Shown here: piece after piece, positions 45,672 through 56,039 of the stretch
Layout of the letters: every line of letters begins with the position of its first letter
Numbering within the stretch: position 1 is the first letter of the stretch
NCBI GenBank assembly: GCA_023053575.1
Contig: JAKZAP010000012.1
Coordinates: forward strand, 7,502,230-7,566,229
Length of the DNA stretch: 64,000 bases
Reading direction: 5' to 3'
From: Branchinecta lynchi
Lineage: Eukaryota > Arthropoda > Branchiopoda > Anostraca > Branchinectidae
Position numbers and translations under genes: made by a program
Notes under the pieces: model-generated
The model's database searches: none
Told to the model about the DNA's origin: nothing
What the model saw: the letters and a program-made list of their open reading frames with translations, nothing else

Positions 45672-45813
45672 TAATTCTCACGACAGCAAATGAAGATAAA
45701 TACATTTCTGATAGGTTCCATGGTATTCCAATTTCGAGAACCCCCCAAAAATAACGCTGGGATAGGAGTGTTTACCTCTTAACGCTCAGACCTTCCAAAG
45801 AAGGCCGTCTATG

Positions 45814-46019
45814 AGCGTGTTCCACCCTTCTAACAATAGTTACTATTAGTTACTACTTCCGTTCCATCCTCACAAAAAGTTACTACGCTGACCGTTCCAA
45901 CTTCACCCCTGGCGTGAAATCCTGCTGGAAAATAGAAAAATCGTTCCAGCCTTGACGGCAAAAAGCCAGAATTCGTGACGTCATGCGTAGTAACTACGGT
46001 AAGTAGGGCGGAACACGCT
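45814..46019. mobile_element. MITE with AGCGTGTTCC ends, hit by a LINE
   Basis: 206 bp with ends AGCGTGTTCCACCC and GGGCGGAACACGCT; inverted inner block AGTTACTACTTCC / GTAGTAACTAC. Flanked by ATG at 45811-45813 and, after the LINE 46020-47356, by ATG at 47366-47368. The LINE inserted exactly at its last base. Confidence 0.72.
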
Positions 46020-47356
46020 CTATATTGCTGGTAAGCTACACGACAAACGTTTAATTAAATTCAAAATTCAACCGTTCCTAGTTCGACTGGTTGCTCAGTT
46101 TCTGTCTAATCGAACACAAAAAACTAAGTATAAAACAGTTTTCTCTGATAGTTTACCAATTTTTTGTGGGGTTCCGCAAGGTACCCTGTTGGGACCCCTC
46201 CTTTTTTTAGTTATGGTCAACGAGCTTGCTCTGTCTTTCACAGATAGATGGAAATACGTTGATGATCTGTCGCTCCTGGAAGTTTGCCGAAAGAACATTA
46301 AGAGCAGTGCAAAAGTCATCATTGACGACATCTGTGAGGAGGCTGTTGTGGATGACATGGTAGTCAACATGGACAAATCTGTCGTCCTAACTATACATTT
46401 TTTAAAAACTGAACCACAGTTTTTCCCATCCCTTCCTAAGTCCCAACAGGTTGATGATATCAAGCTGCTTGGAATACACATCACCCATGATCTAAAATGG
46501 AATAAGCAAGTTGACAGCATGCTTAAAAAAGGTAATATGGCAATCCGGCCACTTAAACTCCTGGCCCGTTATGGAGTACCCACTGACCATCTGTTGGTAA
46601 TTTTTGTGACTTTTGTTCGTCCAACCCTGGAATACTGTTGCCAGGTTTGGCATTTCGGGTTGACCCGGGATCAGGCGGATATACTCGAACGGGTGCAGTA
46701 TAGAGCCCTCCTTGTGGCCTCGAAGTCCCCTAAAGTCCCATATTTCGAATTGTTGAAAAGATTTAATTTAGAATTGTTAGCATAGCGCCGAAAAAAGTTG
46801 TGTTTCAGTTTTGGTCTAAAAACGTTGGAGAGCCCTGGCCTACGAGAAATTCTTCCCCCTGCATATCTACCTATTAGGCCAAGACCGGCACGAGCTGCTG
46901 CCCGCCAAGACCGGCACGAGCTGCTGCCCAGCCTGTTCCAAAGTTGCAGCCCTGTTCCCATGACCGATACAGAAAAAGTTTTGTTCCTTCGTTCACTGAC
47001 CTTTTTAACGGGTATTCCGAACCACCTCCATAATTTAATCGTATTTTTGTGTGTGTTGTTATTGAATTGTAAATATAATAATTTTTGATATTATTTAGTT
47101 TTTAGTTTGGGGTGAATTTGACCGAATTATGAGTTTTGTTTATAGATGTTTTGATAAGTTGACATGTTACGTATGAATCGTATGATTGAAGGTTTTACTT
47201 AGAGTTTTATTGTGAGATACATGTACATTGACCAAATGAATAACATTAGTTATAGTTGTTTTAACATTAGTTAATTGTTAAGTTATACATGACGGAAGAA
47301 ATTCAATGTTCGGCTTCGTCCGTGAGCGAATTTTTTAAAATAAATTGAATTGAATT
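46020..47356 (+). mobile_element. 5'-truncated LINE fragment with target-site duplication
   Basis: 1337 bases encoding the C-terminal half of a reverse transcriptase: CGVPQGTLLGPLLF, KYVDDLSLL (the catalytic YxDD-type motif), DIKLLGIHITHDLKWNKQV and RPTLEYCCQVW. It then encodes the C-terminal region to about 47090 and ends in ATTGA repeats. A 9-bp duplication GAACACGCT flanks it (46011-46019 and 47357-47365). A 24-bp internal duplication (AAGACCGGCACGAGCTGCTG twice) lies near 46880-46930. Confidence 0.88.
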
Positions 47357-47439
47357 GAACACGCTATGTAATCCAATAGAATAACATTACAATGCAAACA
47401 TTAGGGCCTTGACATATTCAAGAGCTAATATAGAGTGCT

Positions 47440-47645
47440 ATAATAATAATAATAATATATTTGCAAATTGAATGGCAGGCCGTTAAGCCTCTACACAATT
47501 CTTAATTTGCATTTCTTCTAAATTTGCACAAGGAGAAAATGTCACTTGAATAATACTCAACAACTTCCTTCTTGAATGTCAGTAGGTTTGTGGAGCCGAT
47601 TAATCTCTCTGGTAAGTTGAAACAAAACAAAAGTGGAGTCTCATC
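47440..47645 (-). mobile_element. LINE 3' end fragment, antisense
   Basis: On the minus strand the frame [20 protein letters not shown] is followed by a stop and a TTA/ATT microsatellite, the usual end of a LINE. It lies only 50 bases from the receptor exon at 47696-47918, on the donor side. Confidence 0.6.
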
Positions 47646-47695
47646 TCTTTACGATCCCGTGAGACAAAAGCTGGTACACGGCCCCGACACCTTAC

Positions 47696-47918
47696 CTGTG
47701 TTCCGAAGATTTCCGTATGCAAATGTAATATTCCATTTGTAGCAGAAATACAGAGGCGCAGTGCCTCTTTCACAGTCAGCTGTGTCCGATTCAGGAAGTC
47801 ATACAGCGATCCTAGCGTGTGGTAGTGTGTTATGAGCCAAAGTTGCGTCACTGAATTTCGGGAGATGACGTCACTTCCAATGTAGCCGAGAATGTTTTCG
47901 TGACGTAGAAGGACCGTA
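47696..47918 (-). CDS. ACVR1-like exon: L45 loop and kinase core
   Basis: The acceptor is TTTTTAG/T, phase matching the exon at 60.6 kb (the junction codon gives Ser). Encodes [20 protein letters not shown] then [20 protein letters not shown] and [12 protein letters not shown]. The L45 loop [11 protein letters not shown] is of the ALK1/ALK2 type that selects BMP Smads. The donor is CAG/GTAAGG, phase 0. Confidence 0.94.
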
Positions 47919-48103
47919 CTAAAAAGTAAACAAAACTTATTATGGGTCTCAGGACTGCTGAGCTATTCCGTGAAAGAAATGCGCTAACATAATTATCAAT
48001 TAATCAGTCAAATCAAATTTATTTCCAAATAGCTTAAAGCTAGAAGAGGAATACAAAAAAAACGATAACAAATTAAATGATGGAATGAAACAGGGATAGT
48101 GAA

Positions 48104-48819
48104 CAAGAGCTACGAGCTCGTATGGCACTTGTTACGAGTAGGCACGGCCCGGTTATGTCAATGATATATCTAGTGTTTGCTAGGTGTCTTCCCACCACGT
48201 TTCATCTCGATCTCTCCACTCATAGCGTTTTCCAATATTTCCGGTTGCCCCCTCCAGCTCCCCCCAAAAGTCACCGGATCCGGTCCGGATTTTAAGTGGG
48301 TCGTCTGAGGCATGGGTTCTTTTCAAATATCAAGTTTCATCGAGATCCGGTCACCCGTTCAAAAGTTATAAATACCTCAAGATTCCGGATTCCCTCTCCC
48401 TCCACTCCCCCGACAGTGCCCGAATCGGCTCGGTCATGTCAATGATGTATATAGTGTTTGCTAGGTGTCTTCCCACCACGTTTCATCTCGATCCCTCCAC
48501 TCATAGCGTTTCCCAATATTTCCGGTTGCCCCCTCCAGCTCCCCCCAAAAGTCACCGGATCCGGTCCGGATTTTAAGTGGGTCGTCTGAGGCATGAGGTC
48601 TTTCCAACTATCAAGTTCCATCGAGATCCGATCACCCGTTCAAAAGTTACAAATACCTTAAGATTCCGGATTCCCCCTCCCTCCACACCCCCCACAGTAC
48701 CCGAATCGGCTCGGTTATGTCGATGATGTATCTAGTGTTTACTAGGTGTCTTCCCACCAAGTTTCATCTCGATCCCTCCACTCATAGCGTTTCCCAAGAT
48801 TTCCGGTTGCCCCCTCCCG

Positions 48820-48867
<48 letters not shown>

Positions 48868-49195
48868 GTCACTGGATCCGGTCCGGATTTTAAATGGGTT
48901 GTCTGAGGCATGAGGTCTTTCCAAATATCAAGTTTCATCGAGATCTGATCACCCGTTCAAAAGTTGTAAATACCTCAAGATTCCGGATTCCCCCTCGCTC
49001 CACTCCCCCACGGTGCTCGGATGGGGGAGTGACTATTTCCAACTTAATCATTTGGGGTCTCCGATACGCCTGCCAAGTTTTATCGTCCTAGCCTATGTGG
49101 AAGTGCCCGAACTAGCAAAACCTGGACAGACCGACGGACGGACAGAAATTGCGATCGCTATATGGCACTTGGCCGAAGGGCAAGTGCCATAAAAA
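48104..49195 (+). repeat. Family B repeat, copy 3 (280-bp tandem units)
   Basis: Same termini. The interior has nearly three tandem units of about 280-290 bp (TCTTCCCACCACGTTTCATC at 48189, 48469 and, with one change, 48759). The third unit contains a C38A10 run at 48820-48867. Located 190 bases upstream of a receptor exon, in the intron. Confidence 0.82.
48820..48867 (+). repeat. C38A10 homopolymer block
   Basis: 38 C then 10 A, within the third 280-bp unit of family B copy 3, where sister units have only CCCCCCAAAA. It shows expansion of a short run already in the unit. Confidence 0.9.
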
Positions 49196-49555
49196 CCAGA
49201 GCAATATAACACTAGGTGTAGCGCCAAGACTTGACAAAACTGGCACACACTCTAATACCAGCGTACTAGCAAAACTAGCGGTAGAGAACGGCCCTACTGA
49301 AACTCATTCAGTCGTTCACCAGAGCTGGCTGCGATAACTTCATATTCTGAATATTGCAAAAAAATTATATAGCCTACATTGTTTTCATACTGTGTGCAGA
49401 CCGCACCTTGCTTTACTATAAATATCTAAAATCGTAAGTTTGTCTCGCTTTAAATGCCGCAAGCGCAGTGGGTGGCGCTATGAATATGGCCCGTTCGCAA
49501 AGTATGGAAAGCATAGGTCTTTTGGCGTTACTCCTTAGTGTTATTTTGCTCTTTG

Positions 49556-49662
49556 ACAGACGGATACGTCAGCTGAACTTCAGTGTAGCGATATTTCAAC
49601 CCTTCTTGGCAAGGGTCCTCTTCTGGCTCTACTAAAGTTCAGCTGACGTATCCGTTTGTCAC
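49556..49662. repeat. Short foldback around a LINE/SINE-tail motif
   Basis: GACGGATACGTCAGCTGAAC TTCAGTGTAG and CTACTAAAGTTCAGCTGACG TATCCGTTTGTC are inverted. The loop holds TTTCAACCCTTCTTGGCAAG, a motif repeated elsewhere in the window. Confidence 0.65.
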
Positions 49663-50643
49663 TATCAACTATGCCTACAGAACTGATCCCCACTTCAAAC
49701 CCTTGTAAATTAATTCTTATCCGCAAAACGTTTCGTCTTACTATCATTACTATTAGCCTACTGTTTATTTTTCTTCGACGCGTGTACAAAATAAAAAAAT
49801 AATAAGAATTAAAAATAATGAAAGCCAAGTAATTAGAAAAAAACATACTAGATAAAATCACAATTTTTTTGAAGTCCCAAAAACTTTGTTCTTCTTCTTA
49901 TTACTGTTCTTGTTCATTGTGTTGCGAGAGCAACACTTTGGTTTTGTCCTCGTTTTTTTTTTTTTTTTTTTTTTTTTTTCCTATGCCGCCGATTTCATTT
50001 TATTCCTGGTAACTGGGAAGGGTCTAACCTGTGCGGTCTTTACGGAAAGTGTGGACCTTAGGCCGGATTGATGAATATGACATTACATTTTGGAAAGCTC
50101 CGTAGAACTCTTGCCTGGGGCCAATAAGGATGGTTTTTGCTTGTCCTCGAGCCAGAGCCTACGGTTTGCGAAGTGAAGTGGAGTTGTATAGCCTATGTCA
50201 GAGAGGACCATCTGAAGTTGTGTAGCGAACCTTTCGTTTCATCAAACCATGTTTCTGCTTTCGAGTGGAAAGCTCCGTTCTAGCACGCAAGCAGGCAGGC
50301 ACCAGTTTCAAATTGAAGATGGACTAAAATCTATAAATGTTAAATGTATGCGGCAGTTACCCGGCCCCACAGCCAACATATCTTCTTTGAGTGATAAATA
50401 GAAAAGTCTACAGAGACAAAAAAGTGGCTTTTTCCCACGGGTCCGAAAGTGCTGCCATCTATTGTTTCTGTCCATGTCTGCGACGATTTCAGCTGAGTTT
50501 ATTGTATTTTTTTTTTTGCACTTGGGTTTGCGGTAGAGTAACGGTATCAGATGTGCCTCTTAAACTTTAAAAGTTCTCTCATTGCTAAAGAAACTAGAGC
50601 TTATCCTTTGCTCCTTTCTAAGTCGTGACGTTAGAAAGTTGGC

Positions 50644-51099
50644 CTACGGCAAAAAAGACAACTTTTGAACTAAGACAGGTAGAATTTTTTTTTTCGACGG
50701 CAATCGATAGCCATTGATGAGCTGATCAAAGTATGTGTCATCCATTTTTTGGTACAAAAATTCCTCCATGAGATGCACCAATTTGAAAATTTCAAAGGGG
50801 TTTACAACTTCAGTAGTAAGGTACACTGAAACCAAAAATAGGCGATACCAGTTATGAGACATGTAGGGGACTTTTAAGCAACAGTCGACTGTTAGCTCAT
50901 AATCATCTTCGGCAATGAGGGGTTTGCAGCTTTCGCTAGTTGGTGTACCTGTTATTTGTTTCCGGTGTATTCGATGGTAAGAACAATTTGGTTCCCAATG
51001 GTAAGATATGCAAGGGACTTGTAAGTCATAATCGGCTGTTATGCTACAATCATCTTCTGCGATGATGGGTTTGCAACTTTTGCTAGCTGGTGTACCCAT
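50644..51099 (-). CDS. Hypothetical ORF with two 49-residue repeats
   Basis: 151 codons. Two consecutive 49-residue repeats share GTPxSxSCKPxIAEDD, then TxDxxLxVPxxSxxW and CSYHRI-type segments. A C-terminal non-repeat part has no recognised family. The unit is 147 bp, a multiple of three, so the frame stays open across copies. An in-frame TGA lies ten codons upstream of the Met. The diverged second block at 51722-52036 has lost the frame after its second repeat. I do not recognise the protein. It may be a by-product of the repeat or a small element-borne gene. Confidence 0.3.
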   Translation of the reverse strand: MGTPASKSCKPIIAEDDCSITADYDLQVPCISYHWEPNCSYHRIHRKQITGTPTSESCKPLIAEDDYELTVDCCLKVPYMSHNWYRLFLVSVYLTTEVVNPFEIFKLVHLMEEFLYQKMDDTYFDQLINGYRLPSKKKILPVLVQKLSFLP

Positions 51100-51721
51100 T
51101 ATTTGTTTTCGGTTAACGTAATGTTTTCAGTTAACTTATCTTAATGTATATCACTGGAGAGGGACTCGTAAGTAGGAATCGGTTCACGAGGGGCTAGGAA
51201 TTTTTGCAAATGGGTGCACATTGTATTCGATTTCTGTAAATCTGACGGTAAGAAAGTTTGTGTCGATGGTCTATCAATGTAACCTAGGATTAACTGTTTA
51301 CACAACGGATACAAACGAAAATGTAAAGCAATGAGGTAGTTTTATAATAATCAGTAGTGTCATCTATGTTATTTTAATCCTGAAAAGTTACGGATAGCTT
51401 TATAATACCAACTAGATTATATAAGATATTGTCCCAAGTTTTCATCCGTCACGATGTCTACGATTGAAAAGGATAAAGTTCAACTGACTGCAAAGTTAAT
51501 TTAGTTCCTTCTTCCTATATTATTTTGTTGTTGTTTTTACAACGCTGATGAATACCTTTTGATCATATGATTAATTTTTTTAGAACATCCCGTTTAAAAA
51601 GCTTCGATAAGTTGACAACTTCAGCATTAACCGACAGCGAAGAAACAAAACCAGTTTGAAAGTTTAAAGGGGTTGACAACTTCAGTAGTAACGTACATAC
51701 TGAAACCAAAAATAGGCGATA

Positions 51722-52036
51722 TCAGTTGTGAGACATGTAGGCGACATGTGTGCAACAGTCAACTGTTGGCTCATAATCATCTTCGGCAATGAGGGGTTTG
51801 CAGCTTTTGCTAGTTGGTGTACCTGTTATTTGTTTCCGGCGTATTCGATGGTAAGAACAATTTGGTTCCCAATTGTAAGACATGCAAGGGGCTTGTAAGT
51901 GATAAGCGGATGTTATGCTACAATCATCTTCAGGGATGAGGGGCTTACAACTTCTGCTCGCTAGTGTACCCATTATTTTTATCCGGTGAACTTGATGTCG
52001 CACGGGAGAGAGACTTGTAATTAAGAATCGGTTCAC
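51722..52036 (-). pseudogene. Diverged, shorter copy of the 49-residue-repeat ORF
   Basis: 104 codons. The repeats CKPLIPEDDCSIT and CKPLIAEDDYEPTVDCC match the ORF at 50644-51099. It stops after SHN, where the other copy continues with W. Several replacement changes suggest weak or no selection. Confidence 0.3.
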
Positions 52037-52660
52037 GAGGGGCTAGAACTTTTGTAAATTGGTGCACATTGTATTCGATTTCTATAAACCTGACGGTAGA
52101 AAGTTTGTATCGATGGTCTATCGCTGTAACCTAGGATTAACTGTTTACGCAACGGGTACAAACAATAAGATAGTTTCGTAACAGTTAATAGTGTCATCTA
52201 CGGTATTTTAATCCTGAAAAGTTACGGATAGCTTTATAATACCAACTAGATTATATAAGATATTGGTCCAAGTTTTCATCCGTTACGATGTCTACGATTG
52301 AAAAGGATTAAAGTTCAACTGACTGCGAAGTCAATTTAGTCCCTTCTTCAGATATTCTATTGTTGTTGTTTTTACAACGCTGAACAATAGCTTTTGATCA
52401 TGTGATGATTCTTTTTATAGAACATACCTTTTAAAAGCTTCAATAAATTGGCTACTTCAGCATTTAACCGACAGGGAAGAAACAAAACCAAATTGTTGCT
52501 CTCGCAACACTTTAGTCGGCGAAGCCGGACAAAGGTTGTCGCAACACTTCACGTTGCCCAGGTAACGTAGGTCTAGTTTTCCTTCGAGGTGTGTAAAATA
52601 AGATATTAATAATAATAAAATACAGCCAAACACTTAAACTAAAGAAAAAGGCCACTGAGT

Positions 52661-54927
52661 ACACCGTCATAAGTTTCACAACAGACAACACAAGGATGCG
52701 CGGTTTCAACAGACAGCACTCGACAGACATCAGTTGGGATGTAACCTGTTGTGTTTGAACACGTTTTGTACGAAATGTCATGTATAACAACCATTACCAA
52801 GAAGAGCCGAAAAACCGTCAAGAAGCAACTGTTGAATTTTCGATATCATGACGAAAAACAAATATGAGCTGGAAGCTCACATGGCACTTGTAAGGCTGAG
52901 GAATTCTTCAATTCGTGGGTTTGTTGCGATCATTTGTAAGCAAAACCCTTGAGATAAGAATGATCATGGGTCCTTAGAAATCACGAGAATATATTGTTCG
53001 TAAAAACTATTTTATTTGTGCATTTGGCCGTGATGATGCGCACTTTAAGGGCGCTAAGGATGCATCTGTAATGAACACTCCTGAAGCATAAATGATTATG
53101 AGCTCATTGGAATCACGAAAATGTATATTTTGCTCAAAATTATTGTTTGTACTTTGAGAAATTCACATGTAAGCCCCCAGGGGACATTCGGACACTTTGG
53201 ACAAGGGGACATTGCCTCAAGGGAACAGCCCTTCAGGCAAAACTGATCATGGGCCCTTGGAAATCATGAATATATGTCGTTTGGTTATAAGTATTTTTTT
53301 GTACTTTTTGGTTAAGAAACGCAATTTAAAGGTGCTAAAATTTCCTAAAAGTACTTTAAGGGCTGGTCGGATCTGAGAAGTGGCAATTTCCAAGCCAATC
53401 TTGTCAAGTATCTAATGTTCAAGCCAAGTTTCATCGCCCTAGCACACCTGGAAGTACGTTAATTCGCTGTCATCGGAGTTATCCCCCCCCACCAACTCCC
53501 CTCACAGTGCCCGAACCCGGTCCGGTTTATCAGTGATATATCTAGTTCTTGTCCTTTTTCTTCCCACCAAGTCTCATCCCAATCGCTCAGCTCTAAGCGT
53601 GTCACAAGATTTCCAGTCCTCCCCCCCCACAAACATTCATCGGATCCGGTCCGGACTTGAAACGGGACATCCGAGACACGAGGTCTTCCCAAATATGAAG
53701 TTTCGTTAAGATCCGACCACTCGTTCAAAAGTTAAACATACCTCAAGATTCTAGATTTCCTCTCACTCCACTCCCCCACGATGGTTGGGTCCGGAAACTG
53801 ACTATTTCTAAGCCAATCATGTCAAGTCTCTAATGTTCAAGCCAAGTTTCATCGTCCTACCATCTGAAATACCTTAACTCACGATAACCGAAATTCCGGA
53901 CCCCCCCCCTCCCCCCACAGTGCCCACATCCGATCCGGTTCTATTACTGACGTATCTAGTTCTTGTGCTTGTCCTCCCACTAAGTTTCATCCCAGTCGCT
54001 ACGCTCTAAGCGTGCCACAAGGTTTCCGGTTCCCGCCTCTGACCCCCTGCAAATCCGGTCCGGACTTTTAAATGGGTCATCCAAGACACGAGGTCTTTCC
54101 AAATATCAAGTTTCGTTAAGATCCGATCGTCAGTTCCAAAGTTATACATTCCTCAAGATTCCGGATTCCCACTCCTCCACTCCCCCCACGGTAGTCGGAT
54201 CAGGAAGTTGACTACTTCCTGGTTGATCTAGTCTGATTTCTGACTTGCCTGCCAAGTTCATTGTCCTAGCCCACCTGAAAGTAACTTAACTCCGTATCAC
54301 CGGAATTCCGGTACCCCGTACAACTCCGCCCACAGTGCACGAATCCGGTCCGGTTCTATCAATGATGTACCTAGGGCTTGTGCTTGTCTGCTAATCCTGT
54401 CACACGATTTCCCGTTCCCCCCAACGACTTCCCCCACATTAATCGGATTCGGTCCGGACTTGAAACTGGATATCTGAGACATGACCTCTTTCGAAATATC
54501 AAGTTTAATTAAGATCCGATGGCCCGTTCGAAAGTTGTGCATTTTACTAAATTCCGGATTCCGGCTCCCCTCCCTCCCCCCCCCCCCCACACGATGGTCG
54601 GATCGGGCAAGCGACTCTATTTCTAAGTTAGTTTGCTCGGGTCCCTAATATGCCTGCCAAGTTTCATCGTGCTAGCACATCTGGAAGTACCCTAACTCGC
54701 AAACACCGACCGACGGAAAAGTGATCGCTATATGGCACTTGGTCGGAAGGCAAGTGCCATAAAAAGTCAGCAGATATTTTTTTGGCGGTTTTTCGGCTCT
54801 TCCTGTCAATGCTTGTTATGCATAACATTTCTTGCATAACGTTTTCAAACGCAATCGATTACATCCCAAGTGTCTCTGTTGAAACCGCGCATCCTTATGT
54901 AATCTGTTATGAAACTGCCGATAGTGT
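52661..54927. mobile_element. Inverted-repeat element carrying a family B copy
   Basis: Arms of about 165 bp are inverted: left ACACCGTCATAAGTTTCACA ... GATGCGCGGTTTCAACAGAC ... GAAGAGCCGAAAAACCG, right CGGTTTTTCGGCTCTTC ... GTTGAAACCGCGCATCCTTA ... TCTGTTATGAAACTGCCGAT. Family B copy 4 occupies the loop. Without it the element is about 360 bp. Confidence 0.75.
52858..54765 (+). repeat. Family B repeat, copy 4 (inside an inverted-repeat element)
   Basis: Head with GAGCTGGAAGCTCACATGGC, C-rich unit chain, and tail hairpin GGCACTTGGTCGGAAGGCAA. It sits in the loop of the inverted-repeat element 52661-54927. Confidence 0.78.
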
Positions 54928-55226
54928 GTCACTGACATTTTCTGCATAGCAAAGGTTAGCTTGATACTGCTAAGGAATTGGCGACTTGGGTGTTCTGTTG
55001 TCGATTGCCGACTTCCGTTATCGACTGATCGTCAGTGAAGCGAACAACAAACATTCAGATTATTTGTTCTTGCAGATTATTTTGTTCTTGGTGAAGCTAA
55101 ACTTGGTGTTCTAAACTGTTGGGCTTATTAGACTCGTGAGTAGTGATTTTCCATTCCTGAGGTCAAACCTCATCATGAACTAGACCAATTGCGCTTACAC
55201 TTTACCTCCTGGATGCAAAAGGGAAT

Positions 55227-55298
55227 TGACCCCGACGTGATTTGAACACGCAACCTTCTGATCTGGAGTCAGACGCGCTACCGTTGCGCCACGGAGTC
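55227..55298 (-). tRNA. tRNA-Trp (anticodon CCA), copy 1
   Basis: 72 nt reading GACTCCGTGGCGCAACGGTA... on the minus strand. The 7-bp acceptor stem (GACTCCG with CGGGGTC, one G-T pair), D arm, anticodon loop CTCCAGA type, T arm GTTCAAATC and discriminator A are all intact. No CCA is encoded, as usual in eukaryotes. The 3' flank has only a short T run (4), weaker than in the other copies. Confidence 0.95.
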
Positions 55299-55902
55299 AT
55301 GCCTCAAGGAGAAGCTGAAGCAATATGTGTAGAAACAGCATTTCTAGGTATATGGTCGCTAGATGGCCAGCAAACATGTTCTCTCAAAAGACCGCAAGAC
55401 GGCCGACACTGGCGGAAAATTCAAAAAAGAAATCCTATAGAAACTGAATCTAACATAATCCCCCCCCCAGAAATTGGTGGTTATTTCGTAAACTAGTAGA
55501 AAATCACGGAAGGGACGGACGATTTGGATAACACAAATCAACTTTTAAGACATGAATTTTGTCTGAAGAACTGAATTTTATGAGAACAATACTTTGAACC
55601 TTCTTGGCAAAGGTCTTCTTCAGGCCTGAAGAACCAAATAAATTTCCGTCAGCTTGGCTGAAGAAATATTTAAAAATCAACTTCTGATCATAACAGAAAT
55701 AAACAAGACAAAGAGAAGTAGCAGGGTTCGCTGACTGAACAGGGATCGTTACTTAAGGAAGAAGCAGAGGATAACCAAAAGAACATGGATCCTGACCTTC
55801 CTGGTTTTTCGACGCGGCTTCTTAATACAAATACATGTTTCATCGAAGTTAACAGATCCTATGAATACAGCCCCCCCCCCCCCAGCCCGACTGAAAAAAA
55901 AG

Positions 55903-55974
55903 TGACCCCGACGTGATTTGAACACGCAACCTTCTGATCTGGAGTCAGACGCGCTACCGTTGCGCCACGGAGTC
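55903..55974 (-). tRNA. tRNA-Trp (anticodon CCA), copy 2
   Basis: Same 72-nt sequence as copy 1. On the minus strand it is followed by a run of eight T, a good RNA polymerase III terminator. Flanks on both sides resemble copy 3 (a poly-C tract downstream, AGAAAGAGACTAG upstream), so the two arose by segmental duplication. Confidence 0.96.
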
Positions 55975-56039
55975 ATGCTAAAGCCTCAGAAAGAGACTAG
56001 TTAATTATTCTTATCTTTTAAAACCAGCATGGCTTCCCG

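Larger units (their letters stand above)
49919..52510. mobile_element. Inverted-repeat-bounded 2.6-kb block with coding-like repeats
   Basis: The left end GTGTTGCGAGAGCAACAC then TTTGGTTTTGT and the right end ACAAAACCAAATTGTTGCTCTCGCAACAC (split here as ACAAAACCAAATT and GTTGCTCTCGCAACAC) are inverted. Inside are a T27 run, two diverged copies of a block of about 870 bp (50640-51510 and 51530-52440) and, in each, tandem 147-bp units on the minus strand. No known transposase was recognised, and no target duplication is evident. Confidence 0.5.

Noticed and set aside
55749..55976. Minus-strand frame starting MTPWRNGSASDSRSEG, also at 58598-58954
   Set aside because: The recurrent peptide is the translation of the tRNA-Trp gene and its flank.
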